A stretch of 64,000 bases of DNA from Aliidongia dinghuensis. Lineage in GTDB: Bacteria > Pseudomonadota > Alphaproteobacteria > ATCC43930 > CGMCC-115725. Below are positions 7,446 through 16,159 of the stretch, piece after piece (positions within the stretch are counted from its first letter, which is position 1; every line of letters begins with the position of its first letter). A program made the position numbers and the translations under genes. The stretch lies in the NCBI RefSeq assembly GCF_014643535.1, contig NZ_BMJQ01000017.1:1-64000 (forward strand), read 5' to 3'. The notes beneath the pieces are model-generated. The model searched no databases and had not been told where the DNA came from. It saw nothing but the letters and a program-made list of their open reading frames with translations.

Positions 7446-9616
7446 GCCGGCGCGCTTACGCTGCCCGGCGTCCTGGGCTGGGGTACCCACGGCCGGTCGC
7501 CGCGGGACGCATTCGCACTCTCGATCCGCAGCGGCTCCTCGAGCCAGAGCGCGGTTGCGCCGTAGCGGCGCAGATCGGCGAGATCGATCACGCGGGTCCG
7601 GCCAGCGCAGCGGCGCGGCGCCCGTACCAGCGACAATACCAGGTCGGCCGAGCGGCATTCTTCGTCGAGTGCCGCGACGCTGCGTACCAGTGCAATCCGC
7701 CGGCCGGGCCGCTCAAGGATGCAGCCATCGTCGTCGCAGCGGATAGCGCCATGCTCCGCCGCCTCTCCGGCCGTCGGCAGATGCCCGGCGGCGATGCCGC
7801 CGGCACTCCTGAGCCAGTTCTCGGCGGCGAGCCGGTCGGCCCGGTCCGATGACAGAAGATAGGCGTCACCTGAACGGATGGCGACGAGTGCGCCGTCGCC
7901 GGCCAGCAGCAGGTCCGGCGGCCGCGCGGTCGTGAGGCTGGCGATGCCGATGAGGATCGGCGCCAGGCCCCAGCGACGCCAGGGCGTGGTCCAGAGGGCC
8001 AGCCATAGGCCCCCGACCGTGATCGACAGCAGGCCCCAGACCGGCATCGACGGCAGGTCGAGTGCCGCACTCGGCAGGCCGGCGGTCCAATGGGCAACCC
8101 GCTCGATGAGGTCCAGCCCCCAGCCCATGGGTACCAGTCCGAGCCGTTCGAGGCCGAGCGGCATCAACAGGCAGGAGACGAGCGCCCAGGGCATGACCCA
8201 GACGCCGGCGAGCGGCACGGCGATCAGGTTGGCCGGCACCGAGAACAGCGCAAAGCGGTTGAAATGATAGATCGCGAAGGCCGCCGTGCCGAGCGTCGCG
8301 ACAATCGTCGTGAGCGCGATGCCGAGCAGATGCAGGAGGCCCTGGCCGATCGGCCCGGTATCGCGCCGGAGGCCGCCGAGCCGATTACCCCAGGTTTCGT
8401 AGAACGCGATCAGGCCCAGGACCGCGGCGAAGGACATCTGGAAGCTGACGCCGACGATCGCGACGGGATCGAGCGTCATGACCAGCAAGGCGGCCCAGGC
8501 GAGGCTGCGCATGCCGATCGGCTGCCGGTCGATCAGGATCGCGAGCAGGGCGAGCGCGCACATGACGAAGGCACGCTCCGTCGGCACGGCGGCGCCGGAG
8601 ATCGCCAGATAGAGCGTCGCCACCGCGAGCGCGCCGGCGGCCGCCCATTTCTTGATCGGATAGGCGAGCGCCACGCGCGGCACCAGCGCCAGCATGGCCC
8701 GGATCGCGAAGAAGGCGGCGCCGGTCGCAAGCGTCATGTGCAGCCCGGCGATGACCAGCAGATGGGCGAGGCCGGAATCGCGGAAATCCTGGTTGACCGC
8801 GGCCGGGATGGCGCCGCGCTCGCCCGTGATGATCGCGGCGGCGATCGCGCCCTCCGCCCCGGGCAGAGCGGCGTGGATCCGTGTCGCCATCATGTCGCGG
8901 AGTGCATGCAACGCGGCGGAGAGGCTGCCGCGTTCAGCCGGTGTCACCACGGCGGGGCCGGTCGCGAAGCCGACACCGCCCAGCCGCTGGAAGAACGCCT
9001 GGCGCTGGAAGTCGAACCCGCCCGGCAGCGCCGGCGCCGGCGGCGGCATCAGCACCGCCGCGACGGACAGCCGGTCGCCCGGTTCCGGGACGGGGCCGTC
9101 GGCCTTGAGGCGCAGGCGCACCCGCGCCGGCGTCCGCTCCGGCGCCAGGCGATCGAGATGTGGTGCCGCGAGCGTCACACGCACACCCTCGGCCAACGTC
9201 TCGACCAGATCGACGCGCCCTTCGACCGTGACCGGCCCGAGCCGGCGGTCGAGCACCGGCGCCGTGGCACGCCAGGTCTCGAACTGGGCGGCGGCGAAGC
9301 CGCTCGCCGCGAAGCAGAGCGGCAAGGTCGCGAGCAGCACGGCGGGCGCTGCCGCATGGGCGCTGCGCCGAGCCCACAGGCTCACGCCGGCGAGCGGCAC
9401 GGCGAAGGCGAGACCAAGGCCAGCCCAAGGCTCGACGGCCAGCGCGAAATAGGCGCCGATGCCGAGCGCGAAGGCGACCGGCAGCCAGAGGACCCAGCGC
9501 TCGCGCTCGGCCATCAAGCCGCGATGCAGCGTCCGTCCGAGCCGCTCGAGGGCAAGCCGGACCGGCAGGTGCCAAGCCCCGGCGCCCGCGTCCCGTCCCG
9601 CCGCGTGATCAACCAT
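7439..9616 (-). CDS. comEC: ComEC/Rec2 family inner-membrane DNA channel protein
   Basis: A 725-residue polytopic membrane protein. Residues about 35-100 hold the first helices, followed by a DUF4131/OB-like periplasmic region (for example GPVTVEGRVDLVETL). The competence domain at about 240-520 includes GERGAIPAAVNQDFRDSGLAHLL, whose inner part SGLAHLLVIAGLHM is the hallmark of the family. The C-terminal 130 residues carry four Cys and no H-x-H-x-D-H, so the metallo-beta-lactamase domain of Gram-positive ComEC is absent. The family transports single-stranded DNA into the cytoplasm during natural transformation. No pilus or DprA gene is in the window, so competence itself is not demonstrated. 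It is divergent from gltX and convergent with lexA. Confidence 0.92.
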   Translation of the reverse strand: MVDHAAGRDAGAGAWHLPVRLALERLGRTLHRGLMAERERWVLWLPVAFALGIGAYFALAVEPWAGLGLAFAVPLAGVSLWARRSAHAAAPAVLLATLPLCFAASGFAAAQFETWRATAPVLDRRLGPVTVEGRVDLVETLAEGVRVTLAAPHLDRLAPERTPARVRLRLKADGPVPEPGDRLSVAAVLMPPPAPALPGGFDFQRQAFFQRLGGVGFATGPAVVTPAERGSLSAALHALRDMMATRIHAALPGAEGAIAAAIITGERGAIPAAVNQDFRDSGLAHLLVIAGLHMTLATGAAFFAIRAMLALVPRVALAYPIKKWAAAGALAVATLYLAISGAAVPTERAFVMCALALLAILIDRQPIGMRSLAWAALLVMTLDPVAIVGVSFQMSFAAVLGLIAFYETWGNRLGGLRRDTGPIGQGLLHLLGIALTTIVATLGTAAFAIYHFNRFALFSVPANLIAVPLAGVWVMPWALVSCLLMPLGLERLGLVPMGWGLDLIERVAHWTAGLPSAALDLPSMPVWGLLSITVGGLWLALWTTPWRRWGLAPILIGIASLTTARPPDLLLAGDGALVAIRSGDAYLLSSDRADRLAAENWLRSAGGIAAGHLPTAGEAAEHGAIRCDDDGCILERPGRRIALVRSVAALDEECRSADLVLSLVRAPRRCAGRTRVIDLADLRRYGATALWLEEPLRIESANASRGDRPWVPQPRTPGSVSAPAQ

Positions 9617-9797
9617 CCGCCCGCCTCGCGCTCAAGACGCAAAACCCTCCGAAACATAATACAGAGGTTGCGCACGCGGCCAGGGGTGCAATGGAGCGGC
9701 GCCCGGTGGAACAAGAGCCTCTGGTGCTGACGTCGCACGGTGCTATGGTCGCGCCCCCATGGGGTTTTCACCCAATCCTTCCGTTCCCGAGTGACCG

Positions 9798-11195
9798 ATG
9801 ACCGTTATCGCCCGTTTTGCCCCCTCGCCGACCGGCTATCTCCATATCGGCGGCGCCCGCACGGCGCTGTTCAACTGGCTGTTCGCGCGTCATCACGGCG
9901 GCAAGTGCCTGCTGCGCATCGAGGATACCGACCGGGTGCGCTCGACCGAGGCCGCCATCAAGGCGATCATCGACGGGCTCGCCTGGCTCGGCCTCGACTT
10001 CGACGGCGACATCGTCATGCAGTTCAAGCGCGCGCCGCGCCATGCGGAGGTGGCGCATGCCATGCTCGCGGCCGGCACCGCCTATTACTGCTACTGCACG
10101 CCCGAGGAGCTGGAGGCGATGCGCGAGAAGGCGCGCGCCGAGGGCCGGCCGGTGCGCTACGACGGCACCTGGCGCGACCGCGACCCGTCCGAGGCGCCGC
10201 CGGGCGTGAAACCGGTCATTCGCCTCCGGGCGCCGCAGACCGGCTCGACCGTGATCCGCGATGGCGTCCAGGGCGAGGTGACCGTCGACAACGAGCAGCT
10301 GGACGACCTGGTGCTGCTGCGCGCCGACGGCACGCCCACCTATATGCTGTCGGTCGTGGTCGACGATCACGACATGGGCATCACCCATGTCATCCGCGGT
10401 GACGACCATCTGACCAACGCCTTCCGCCAGGCCCAGATCTATCGCGCCAACAATTGGTCGGTACCCGAGTTCAGCCATATCCCGCTGATCCACGGCCCCG
10501 ACGGCGCCAAGCTGTCGAAGCGCCACGGCGCGCTCGGCATCGAGGCCTATCGCGAGATGGGCTATCTGCCCGAGGCGCTCCGGAACTATCTGCTCCGGCT
10601 CGGCTGGGGCCACGGCGACGACGAGATCATCCCGACCGAACAGGCGATTTCGTGGTTCGATCTGCCGGGCATCGGCCGCGCGCCGGCCCGGCTCGACTAT
10701 GCCAAGCTCGATAACCTCAACGGACACTATATGCGGCAAGCTGACGACGGCAGGCTCGTCGACCTCGTCGCCGAGCGGATCGGCCCGTTCAACCAAGCGC
10801 AGCGCGCAATCCTGCTGGCCGCCATGGCGGGCTTGAAAGCGCGGGCGAAGACCCTGGTCGAGCTGGCCGACAATGCCCGTTTCTACGTCGCGGCCCGGCC
10901 GATCCCGATGGACGAGAAGGCGGCGGCGCTCGGCACCGAGGAGGCGCGCGCGCGGCTCGGCCGGCTGGCCGGCCGCCTCAAGGACCAGGCGGAATGGACG
11001 GAAACTGCGCTCGAAGCGGCGATCCGCGCCTTCGTCGAGGCGGAGGGCGTGAAGCTCGGCGCGGTCGCCCAGCCGCTGCGCGCGGCGCTTGCCGGCGCCG
11101 TCACGTCGCCCGGCATCTTCGAGGTGATGGCCGTGCTCGGCCGGGATGAGGCACTCGGCCGCATCGGCGATTTCGCCGGGGTTGCCCTGGATTGA
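9798..11195 (+). CDS. gltX: Glutamyl-tRNA synthetase
   Basis: A 465-residue class Ib aminoacyl-tRNA synthetase that charges tRNA-Glu. The HIGH-type motif is HIGG at residues 16-19 within PTGYLHIGGARTALFN, and the KMSKS-type loop is AKLSKRHG near residue 238. DDHDMGITHVIRGDDHL is the conserved connecting segment. The C-terminal anticodon-binding domain is all-helical. Many alphaproteobacteria carry two GltX paralogues, one also charging tRNA-Gln for transamidation. Which type this is cannot be decided here. It sits just upstream of gltA, with 101 bp between. Confidence 0.97.
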   Translation: MTVIARFAPSPTGYLHIGGARTALFNWLFARHHGGKCLLRIEDTDRVRSTEAAIKAIIDGLAWLGLDFDGDIVMQFKRAPRHAEVAHAMLAAGTAYYCYCTPEELEAMREKARAEGRPVRYDGTWRDRDPSEAPPGVKPVIRLRAPQTGSTVIRDGVQGEVTVDNEQLDDLVLLRADGTPTYMLSVVVDDHDMGITHVIRGDDHLTNAFRQAQIYRANNWSVPEFSHIPLIHGPDGAKLSKRHGALGIEAYREMGYLPEALRNYLLRLGWGHGDDEIIPTEQAISWFDLPGIGRAPARLDYAKLDNLNGHYMRQADDGRLVDLVAERIGPFNQAQRAILLAAMAGLKARAKTLVELADNARFYVAARPIPMDEKAAALGTEEARARLGRLAGRLKDQAEWTETALEAAIRAFVEAEGVKLGAVAQPLRAALAGAVTSPGIFEVMAVLGRDEALGRIGDFAGVALD

Positions 11196-11227
11196 AGATG
11201 CCCCATGAACGATATTTGCTAAGATGT

Positions 11228-11251
11228 GCGGAGCAGCATAAGGTGCTCCGC
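11228..11251. repeat. Hairpin between gltX and gltA
   Basis: GCGGAGCA at 11228-11235 pairs perfectly with TGCTCCGC at 11244-11251 around an 8-nt loop. No T-run follows on the + strand, so it is not a textbook terminator. It could end gltX transcription inefficiently or be part of the gltA 5' leader. Confidence 0.4.
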
Positions 11252-11296
11252 GCCGCCGCAGCAGCATCCCTTTGCCTCCCATAGGGGACATTCCGA

Positions 11297-12601
11297 ATGG
11301 ACAGCAAACCCTCAGAGACCGTCACGCTGATCGACAATTCGACCGGCAAGCAGGTCACCCTGCCGCTCATCTCCGGCTCTGTCGGCCCCAAGGTCATCGA
11401 CATCCGCAAGCTCTATGCGGAGACCGGCCACTTCACCTTCGATCCGGGCTATACCTCGACCGGTTCCTGTGAATCGAAGATCACCTACATCGATGGCGAC
11501 GCCGGCGTGCTGCTCTATCGCGGCATTCCGATCGAGGAGCTGGCGGAACACAGCGACTTCCCCGAGACCTGCTACCTGCTCTTGAACGGCGAGCTGCCGA
11601 CCGCGGCGCAGAAGACCAAGTTCGAGCGCGACATCACCATGCACACCATGGTGCACGAGCAGCTCGCAACCTTCTATCGCGGCTTCCGGCGCGACGCTCA
11701 CCCGATGGCCGTCATGTGCGGCGTCGTGGGCGCGCTCTCGGCCTTCTATCATGATTCGACCGACATTCATGATCCGGAGCAGCGCAAGATCGCGTCCTAT
11801 CGCCTGATCGCGAAGATGCCGACGATCGCCGCCATGGCGTACAAGTATTCGGTCGGCCAGCCGTTCATGTATCCGAAGAACTCGCTGAAATATGCCGAGA
11901 ACTTCCTCCACATGTGCTTCGCCGTGCCGTGCGAGGAATATGTGGTGAGCCCGACGCTCGCCAAGGCGATGGACCGGATCTTCGTGCTCCATGCCGATCA
12001 CGAGCAGAATGCGTCGACCTCGACCGTGCGCCTCGCCGGCTCGTCGGGCGCCAATCCGTTCGCCTGTATCGCCGCCGGCATCGCCTCGCTCTGGGGCCCC
12101 GCCCACGGCGGCGCCAACGAAGCGGTGCTGAAGATGCTCGACGAGATCGGGCATAAGAGCCGCATTCCTGAGTTCGTGCGGCGTGCCAAGGACAAGAACG
12201 ACACGTTCCGCCTGATGGGCTTCGGCCATCGCGTCTACAAGAACTTCGACCCGCGCGCCAAGGTCATGCGCCAGACCTGCTACGAGGTGCTGAACGAGCT
12301 CGGCGTCCACGACGACCGGCTCGAGCTCGCCATGGAGCTCGAGAAGCTGGCGCTCGAAGACGATTACTTCGTCGAGAAGAAGCTCTATCCGAACGTCGAC
12401 TTCTATTCGGGCATCATCCTGAAGGCGATGGGCTTCCCGGTGTCGATGTTCACCGCACTCTTCGCGGTCGCGCGCACGGTCGGCTGGGTCTCGCAGTGGA
12501 ACGAGATGATCGAGGACGAAGGCCAGAAGATCGGCCGTCCGCGTCAGCTCTATACCGGCACCGATCGGCGGCCCTACGTGCCGCTGACGGCGCGTGGATA
12601 A
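11297..12601 (+). CDS. gltA: Citrate synthase (type II)
   Basis: A 434-residue enzyme that condenses oxaloacetate with acetyl-CoA, the entry to the TCA cycle. The length and the N-terminal beta-rich domain (YTSTGSCESKITYIDGDAG) are those of the large hexameric, NADH-sensitive type II enzymes of Gram-negative bacteria. Active-site residues are His near 234 (LHADHEQNASTST), His near 311 (MGFGHRVYKNFDPRA) and Asp near 367 (PNVDFYSGIIL). The start MDSKPSETVTLIDN follows a purine-rich region ending in ATAGGGGACA. A small membrane protein gene overlaps its 3' end by 8 bp. Confidence 0.97.
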   Translation: MDSKPSETVTLIDNSTGKQVTLPLISGSVGPKVIDIRKLYAETGHFTFDPGYTSTGSCESKITYIDGDAGVLLYRGIPIEELAEHSDFPETCYLLLNGELPTAAQKTKFERDITMHTMVHEQLATFYRGFRRDAHPMAVMCGVVGALSAFYHDSTDIHDPEQRKIASYRLIAKMPTIAAMAYKYSVGQPFMYPKNSLKYAENFLHMCFAVPCEEYVVSPTLAKAMDRIFVLHADHEQNASTSTVRLAGSSGANPFACIAAGIASLWGPAHGGANEAVLKMLDEIGHKSRIPEFVRRAKDKNDTFRLMGFGHRVYKNFDPRAKVMRQTCYEVLNELGVHDDRLELAMELEKLALEDDYFVEKKLYPNVDFYSGIILKAMGFPVSMFTALFAVARTVGWVSQWNEMIEDEGQKIGRPRQLYTGTDRRPYVPLTARG

Positions 12602-12806
12602 CGGCTTCCATCGCATAGACGACCTTCCGAAGGGGGGCGAGCCGCCGGATCGCATCGTCGATCCGACCTCGACCACCCTTCGGGGGGCACGCCTTGTCGC
12701 GGCCAACGACAACCGCGCCCCGCTGTCGCTTCGCCTGAAGCGAGCGGCCCTGCTGCTCATCGCCGGCGGTGCCGCCATCTGGCTGTTCTGGACCGGCCTG
12801 CGCTAA
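12594..12806 (+). CDS. Small membrane protein of unknown function overlapping gltA
   Basis: A 70-residue ORF starting inside the last codons of gltA (ATG at 12594). The first 50 residues are polar (MDNGFHRIDDLPKGG, ARLVAANDNRAPLSLRLKR). Residues about 52-68 are one hydrophobic helix, LLLIAGGAAIWLFWTGL. A cytoplasmic N-terminus and a C-terminal anchor fit the positive charges just before the helix. The tight 8-bp overlap suggests translational coupling to citrate synthase. I do not recognise a named family. It could be a complex or membrane-association factor, but nothing in the sequence shows that. Confidence 0.65.
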   Translation: MDNGFHRIDDLPKGGEPPDRIVDPTSTTLRGARLVAANDNRAPLSLRLKRAALLLIAGGAAIWLFWTGLR

Positions 12807-12808
12807 GC

Positions 12809-12825
12809 GGCCGGTTCAGCCGGCC
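12809..12825. terminator. Hairpin between converging genes, possible bidirectional terminator
   Basis: GGCCGG and CCGGCC form a 6-bp stem around TTCAG, 3 bp after the stop of the small gene and 12 bp before the end of the converging acetyltransferase gene. No T-tract is present on either strand, so termination would be weak or Rho-assisted. Confidence 0.35.
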
Positions 12826-12836
12826 ACCTGCCGGAA

Positions 12837-13337
12837 CTACTCGCCTGCGCCCTGCAGATCGAAGCACCAGTCGTTGCTGCGCATGAGGTGCCCGGGCGGG
12901 TATTCGAAATCGCATTCCCCGATCAGGCGGAATCCCAATCCGCGGCAGATGGCGTTCGACGGAAGATTTTCCGGTGCCGGGAAGGCGTGAAGGAATCGAT
13001 GCAGCCTCTCACGCCGCAGAATCTCGATGAGCGCGGCAGCAGCACCACGTGCAATACCGCGCCCCTGGAATTCCGGGAAGATCGCCCAGCCGGTCTCGTA
13101 GACAGTCTCATCGCGCCAGAGCCGCTCCCAATAGCCGATGGAGCCCGCGGCCTGGCCGTCGCTTAGCACCGCGAACATCCGTGTCCGGCCAGGCTCCGCG
13201 CTTGCGAGATAACGCTGGTGCCGGCGCTCCAGCTCCTCAGATGTCTCGGAGCCGCCGATATGTTCGGTCTGCGCCGGCGTGTTGTTCCGTTCCAGCAGGG
13301 GGAAATCACCCTCCGACCAGCGCCTGAGCTCGATCAT
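12837..13337 (-). CDS. GNAT family N-acetyltransferase (RimJ/RimL-like)
   Basis: A 166-residue acetyltransferase. IELRRWSEGDFPLLERNNTP is the first strand-helix of the RimJ/RimL-type GNAT fold. GWAIFPEFQGRGIARGAAAA carries the acetyl-CoA loop Q-G-R-G-I-A. RFLHAFPAPENLPSNAICRGLGFR is the C-terminal Asn/Ser/Gly-Phe signature of the Acetyltransf_3 group. The start overlaps the lpxB stop by an ATGA, so the gene is probably the last one in the lipid A operon. Substrate unknown. Confidence 0.88.
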   Translation of the reverse strand: MIELRRWSEGDFPLLERNNTPAQTEHIGGSETSEELERRHQRYLASAEPGRTRMFAVLSDGQAAGSIGYWERLWRDETVYETGWAIFPEFQGRGIARGAAAALIEILRRERLHRFLHAFPAPENLPSNAICRGLGFRLIGECDFEYPPGHLMRSNDWCFDLQGAGE

Positions 13338-14536
13338 GATCGGCCTTCCTTCCGCCGGTCTGCGGCCGCCACCAGCTCCAGCACCTTGTCCGCGGCCCGC
13401 AGGCTCGGCGCTTCCCCGTCCCGCCCGATCTGCTGGAGGGCGGCCCGCGAGCCTTCGATCTGCAGCCGGCGGGCGTCCGGGTCGCTCAGCAGCCGCTCGA
13501 CCGCGTCCGCGAGCCGCTCCGGCGTGCAGTCGTGCTGCAGCAGCTCGGGGATCATTGGACGATCGAGCAGCAGGTTGATGAGCGTCGCGTACTTGATCTT
13601 GATCGTCCGGCTGACGACGAAATGGGTCGGCCCCCAGATGCGGTAGCCGATGACCATCGGCACGCGCGCCATGGCGAGCTCGAGAGCCACCGTGCCCGAT
13701 GCCGCGAGTGCCGCGGTGCTGGCTGCGAAAGCATCGAACTTCTCAGTGGAACCGCGCACCAGAATGGTGCGGCCGGACCAGTCCGCTATCGCTTCGGCAA
13801 CCCGGTTCGCGACCGTCTCGACCGTGGGCACGACGACGACCAGGTCGGAATGGCGCTGGCGCAATCGCTCGACCGTCTCGCGGAACACCGGCAGGAGCCG
13901 GCTCACTTCGCTCTTGCGGCTGCCGGGCAACATGCAGAGCACCGTCGCGTCGGGGGCGATGCCGTGGCGCGCCCGGAAGGCCGGACCGTCGCCATGGTCG
14001 GCGCCGCCCTCGATCACCGGATGGCCGACATAGCTCGCCGGCAGCTTCACATGCTCGAAATAGGGCGGCTCGAACGGCAGCAGGGTCAGAAGATGGTCCG
14101 CCGCCTTGGCGGCCGAGCGCGCGCGATGGGCGCGCCAGGCCCAGACCATGGGCGCCACGTAGTGGACCAGCACCGGCCGCGGGCTCTTGAGCTTGATCTT
14201 CTCCGTGACGCGGAAGCAGAAGCCCGAGCTGTCGATGGTGACGACCGCGACCGGCGCCTTGGCCTCGATGTCGGCAATCGTCTCGCGGATGCGGCGGATC
14301 AGGTTGAAGATCTGCGGCAGGATCTCGACCATGCCCATGATGGCAAGCTCGCGGATCGGCAGCAGGCTCTCGAGCCCCTCCACCGCCATCTGCTCGCCGC
14401 CGACGCCGGCGAACCGGACCCGGCCGCCGAGGCGCTGGCGCAGCGCCCGCATCAGCCGGGCTCCGATCACGTCGCCGGACGGCTCGCCCGCGATCAGGTA
14501 GTAAAGCGGCGGCTCTTCGACCATCACATCGGTCAT
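13334..14536 (-). CDS. lpxB: Lipid-A-disaccharide synthase
   Basis: A 400-residue peripheral membrane glycosyltransferase (GT19) that joins UDP-2,3-diacylglucosamine and lipid X into the lipid A disaccharide. YYLIAGEPSGDVIGARLMRAL is the signature N-terminus, followed by GVGGEQMAVEGLESLLPI, LIDSSGF-type and HYVAPMVWAWR segments and the C-terminal MLPGSRKSEV nucleotide-sugar motif. The ATG at 14536 is preferred to the TTG at 14551 because it makes an ATGA overlap with the lpxI stop, as elsewhere in this operon. LpxI supplies its substrate lipid X. Confidence 0.96.
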   Translation of the reverse strand: MTDVMVEEPPLYYLIAGEPSGDVIGARLMRALRQRLGGRVRFAGVGGEQMAVEGLESLLPIRELAIMGMVEILPQIFNLIRRIRETIADIEAKAPVAVVTIDSSGFCFRVTEKIKLKSPRPVLVHYVAPMVWAWRAHRARSAAKAADHLLTLLPFEPPYFEHVKLPASYVGHPVIEGGADHGDGPAFRARHGIAPDATVLCMLPGSRKSEVSRLLPVFRETVERLRQRHSDLVVVVPTVETVANRVAEAIADWSGRTILVRGSTEKFDAFAASTAALAASGTVALELAMARVPMVIGYRIWGPTHFVVSRTIKIKYATLINLLLDRPMIPELLQHDCTPERLADAVERLLSDPDARRLQIEGSRAALQQIGRDGEAPSLRAADKVLELVAAADRRKEGRS

Positions 14537-15354
14537 GACGGCTTCCGGCAACCGATGACGAACAGGCCGAGACGATCGGCCCGGGCCGCAACCTCGTCCC
14601 GGTCGATCACCAGGCTGCCGCCGGCCTCGATCGCGATGCCGCGCAGGCCGGCCTGGTGCGCGAGGTCGACTGTCTGCGGCCCAATGGTTGGTAGATCGGC
14701 CCGCCGCTCCTGCTGCGGCTTCTTTGCCTTGACCAGCACGCCACCCGGCCCCTCCCGGCGCAGCGTGCCGCAGCGCCGCATCAGCGCGTCCGTGCCCTCG
14801 ATTGCCTCGACGCCCAGCACGACACCCTGCTGCACCACTGCCGACTGTCCGATGTCGAGCACGCCGAGCGCGTCGACGACGCGGAAGCCGTGAGCGATGT
14901 CGACCTCTGCCTGGGCATCGGGCCGGTGCCGACCGTAGCAGCCCTCGGTCGCGACCGCGTCGGTCAGCACACTGTCCACGCCGACGAGCGTGAAGCCTTC
15001 GGATTCAAGCTCCTTGATGACCGCGCTCAGAAGCCCGTCGTCGCCGAGCGCGCGCAGGCCGACCTTGGCATAGAGTTTGGCCGCCCGCCAATCGGGCCGG
15101 AGGCTCGCGAGCGACGGGCGCTTCAAGGCGCCGGCCATGATCAGCTCGACCACGCCCTGCTCTTTCAAGAGCTTGATGCCGGTCCCGGCAGCGCCGAGGC
15201 GCACCCAGGCATGGGGCGCTCCCGCGACCGTTGCCGGATCCGCCTCGCCTTCGATCGCCAGCACGAAATAGGGGCGTCCGGTCTCGCGGCACTTCTCGGC
15301 CAGTTTCGCCGGCAGCCCGCCGCTGCCGGCGACAATGCCGAGCTTAGGCGCCAT
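14533..15354 (-). CDS. lpxI: UDP-2,3-diacylglucosamine pyrophosphatase LpxI
   Basis: A 273-residue protein of the DUF1009/LpxI family, which hydrolyses UDP-2,3-diacylglucosamine to lipid X and UMP and replaces LpxH in alphaproteobacteria. The start MAPKLGIVAGSGGLPAKLAE is the standard N-terminus; the longer frame upstream lies within lpxA. Conserved segments are VELIMAGALKRPSL, LGDDGLLSAVIKELESEGF, GVLDIGQSAVVQQGVVLGVEA and the C-terminal DLPTIGPQTVDLAHQAGLRG. It overlaps lpxA by 11 bp and lpxB by 4 bp, matching its place in the pathway between them. Confidence 0.95.
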   Translation of the reverse strand: MAPKLGIVAGSGGLPAKLAEKCRETGRPYFVLAIEGEADPATVAGAPHAWVRLGAAGTGIKLLKEQGVVELIMAGALKRPSLASLRPDWRAAKLYAKVGLRALGDDGLLSAVIKELESEGFTLVGVDSVLTDAVATEGCYGRHRPDAQAEVDIAHGFRVVDALGVLDIGQSAVVQQGVVLGVEAIEGTDALMRRCGTLRREGPGGVLVKAKKPQQERRADLPTIGPQTVDLAHQAGLRGIAIEAGGSLVIDRDEVAARADRLGLFVIGCRKPS

Positions 15355-16144
15355 TTTCCGCGTCGGGTTGCACGATCCGCCGGCTCGAGTCAGTGCGGAT
15401 GAAATCGATGATTTCCATGACCGCGCTATCGGTCGCGTAATGCTCGGCCACGGCGGCAATCCGGTCGGCCTGGGTGCCATCGGCCGCGAACAGCTCGGAA
15501 TAGGCCTGGCGGATCGCTCGGATCTGATCCGGCGTGAAGCCGTTCCGCTGCAGGCCGCGCAGGTTGAGCCCGACCAGGCGCGCCCGGTCGCCGACCACCA
15601 TCCCGTACGGGATGACGTCGCGCTCGACGCCGGTTAGCCCGCCGACCATCGCATATTGGCCGATCCGGCAGAATTGATGCACGGCGGACAGGCCACCCAG
15701 GAAGGCGAAGTCGCCGACGATGACATGGCCCGCGAGCGTGGCGTTGTTCGCGAACACCACGTCGTTGCCGACCTGGCAATCATGACCGACGTGGGCGCCG
15801 GCCATGTAAAGACCGCGGTCGCCTACCTTGGTCAGCATGCCGCCGCCCTCGGTGCCGATATTCATCGTGACGCCTTCGCGGATCACGTTGTCTTCGCCGA
15901 TCTCGAGGCGCGCGGGCTCGCCCTTGTACTTCTTGTCCTGGGGGATCTGGCCCAGCGAGGCAAAGGGAAAGACCCGCGTGCGCGCACCGATCGCCGTGTC
16001 GCCGGTGACGACGACATGGGACTGCAGCACCACGCCCGCGCCGAGCGTGACTTCGGGTCCGACGCAGCAATAAGGGCCGATCGTGACGTCGTCGGCGAGC
16101 CGGGCGCCCGGCTCGACGATCGCTGTCGGATGGATTTCAGGCAT
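15344..16144 (-). CDS. lpxA: Acyl-ACP--UDP-N-acetylglucosamine O-acyltransferase
   Basis: A 266-residue left-handed beta-helix acyltransferase that puts the first 3-hydroxyacyl chain on UDP-GlcNAc. Hexapeptide repeats start at IHPTAIVEPGARLADDVTIG. The catalytic His lies in the AGAHVGHDCQVGNDVVFANN region, and LGGLSAVHQFCRIGQYAMVGG is the typical core. The C-terminal helices include LNLRGLQRNGFTPDQIRAIRQAY, which binds ACP. It lies 15 bp downstream of fabZ and overlaps lpxI. Confidence 0.97.
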   Translation of the reverse strand: MPEIHPTAIVEPGARLADDVTIGPYCCVGPEVTLGAGVVLQSHVVVTGDTAIGARTRVFPFASLGQIPQDKKYKGEPARLEIGEDNVIREGVTMNIGTEGGGMLTKVGDRGLYMAGAHVGHDCQVGNDVVFANNATLAGHVIVGDFAFLGGLSAVHQFCRIGQYAMVGGLTGVERDVIPYGMVVGDRARLVGLNLRGLQRNGFTPDQIRAIRQAYSELFAADGTQADRIAAVAEHYATDSAVMEIIDFIRTDSSRRIVQPDAENGA

Positions 16145-16159
16145 GAACCGCGGTGCCGA

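Noticed and set aside
8090..9730. 546-codon + strand open frame opposite comEC
   Set aside because: Shadow of the comEC reading frame; no recognisable domain.
11228..11251. Riboswitch or T-box between gltX and gltA
   Set aside because: Only a single 8-bp stem is seen and the 101-bp gap is too short for known riboswitch folds.
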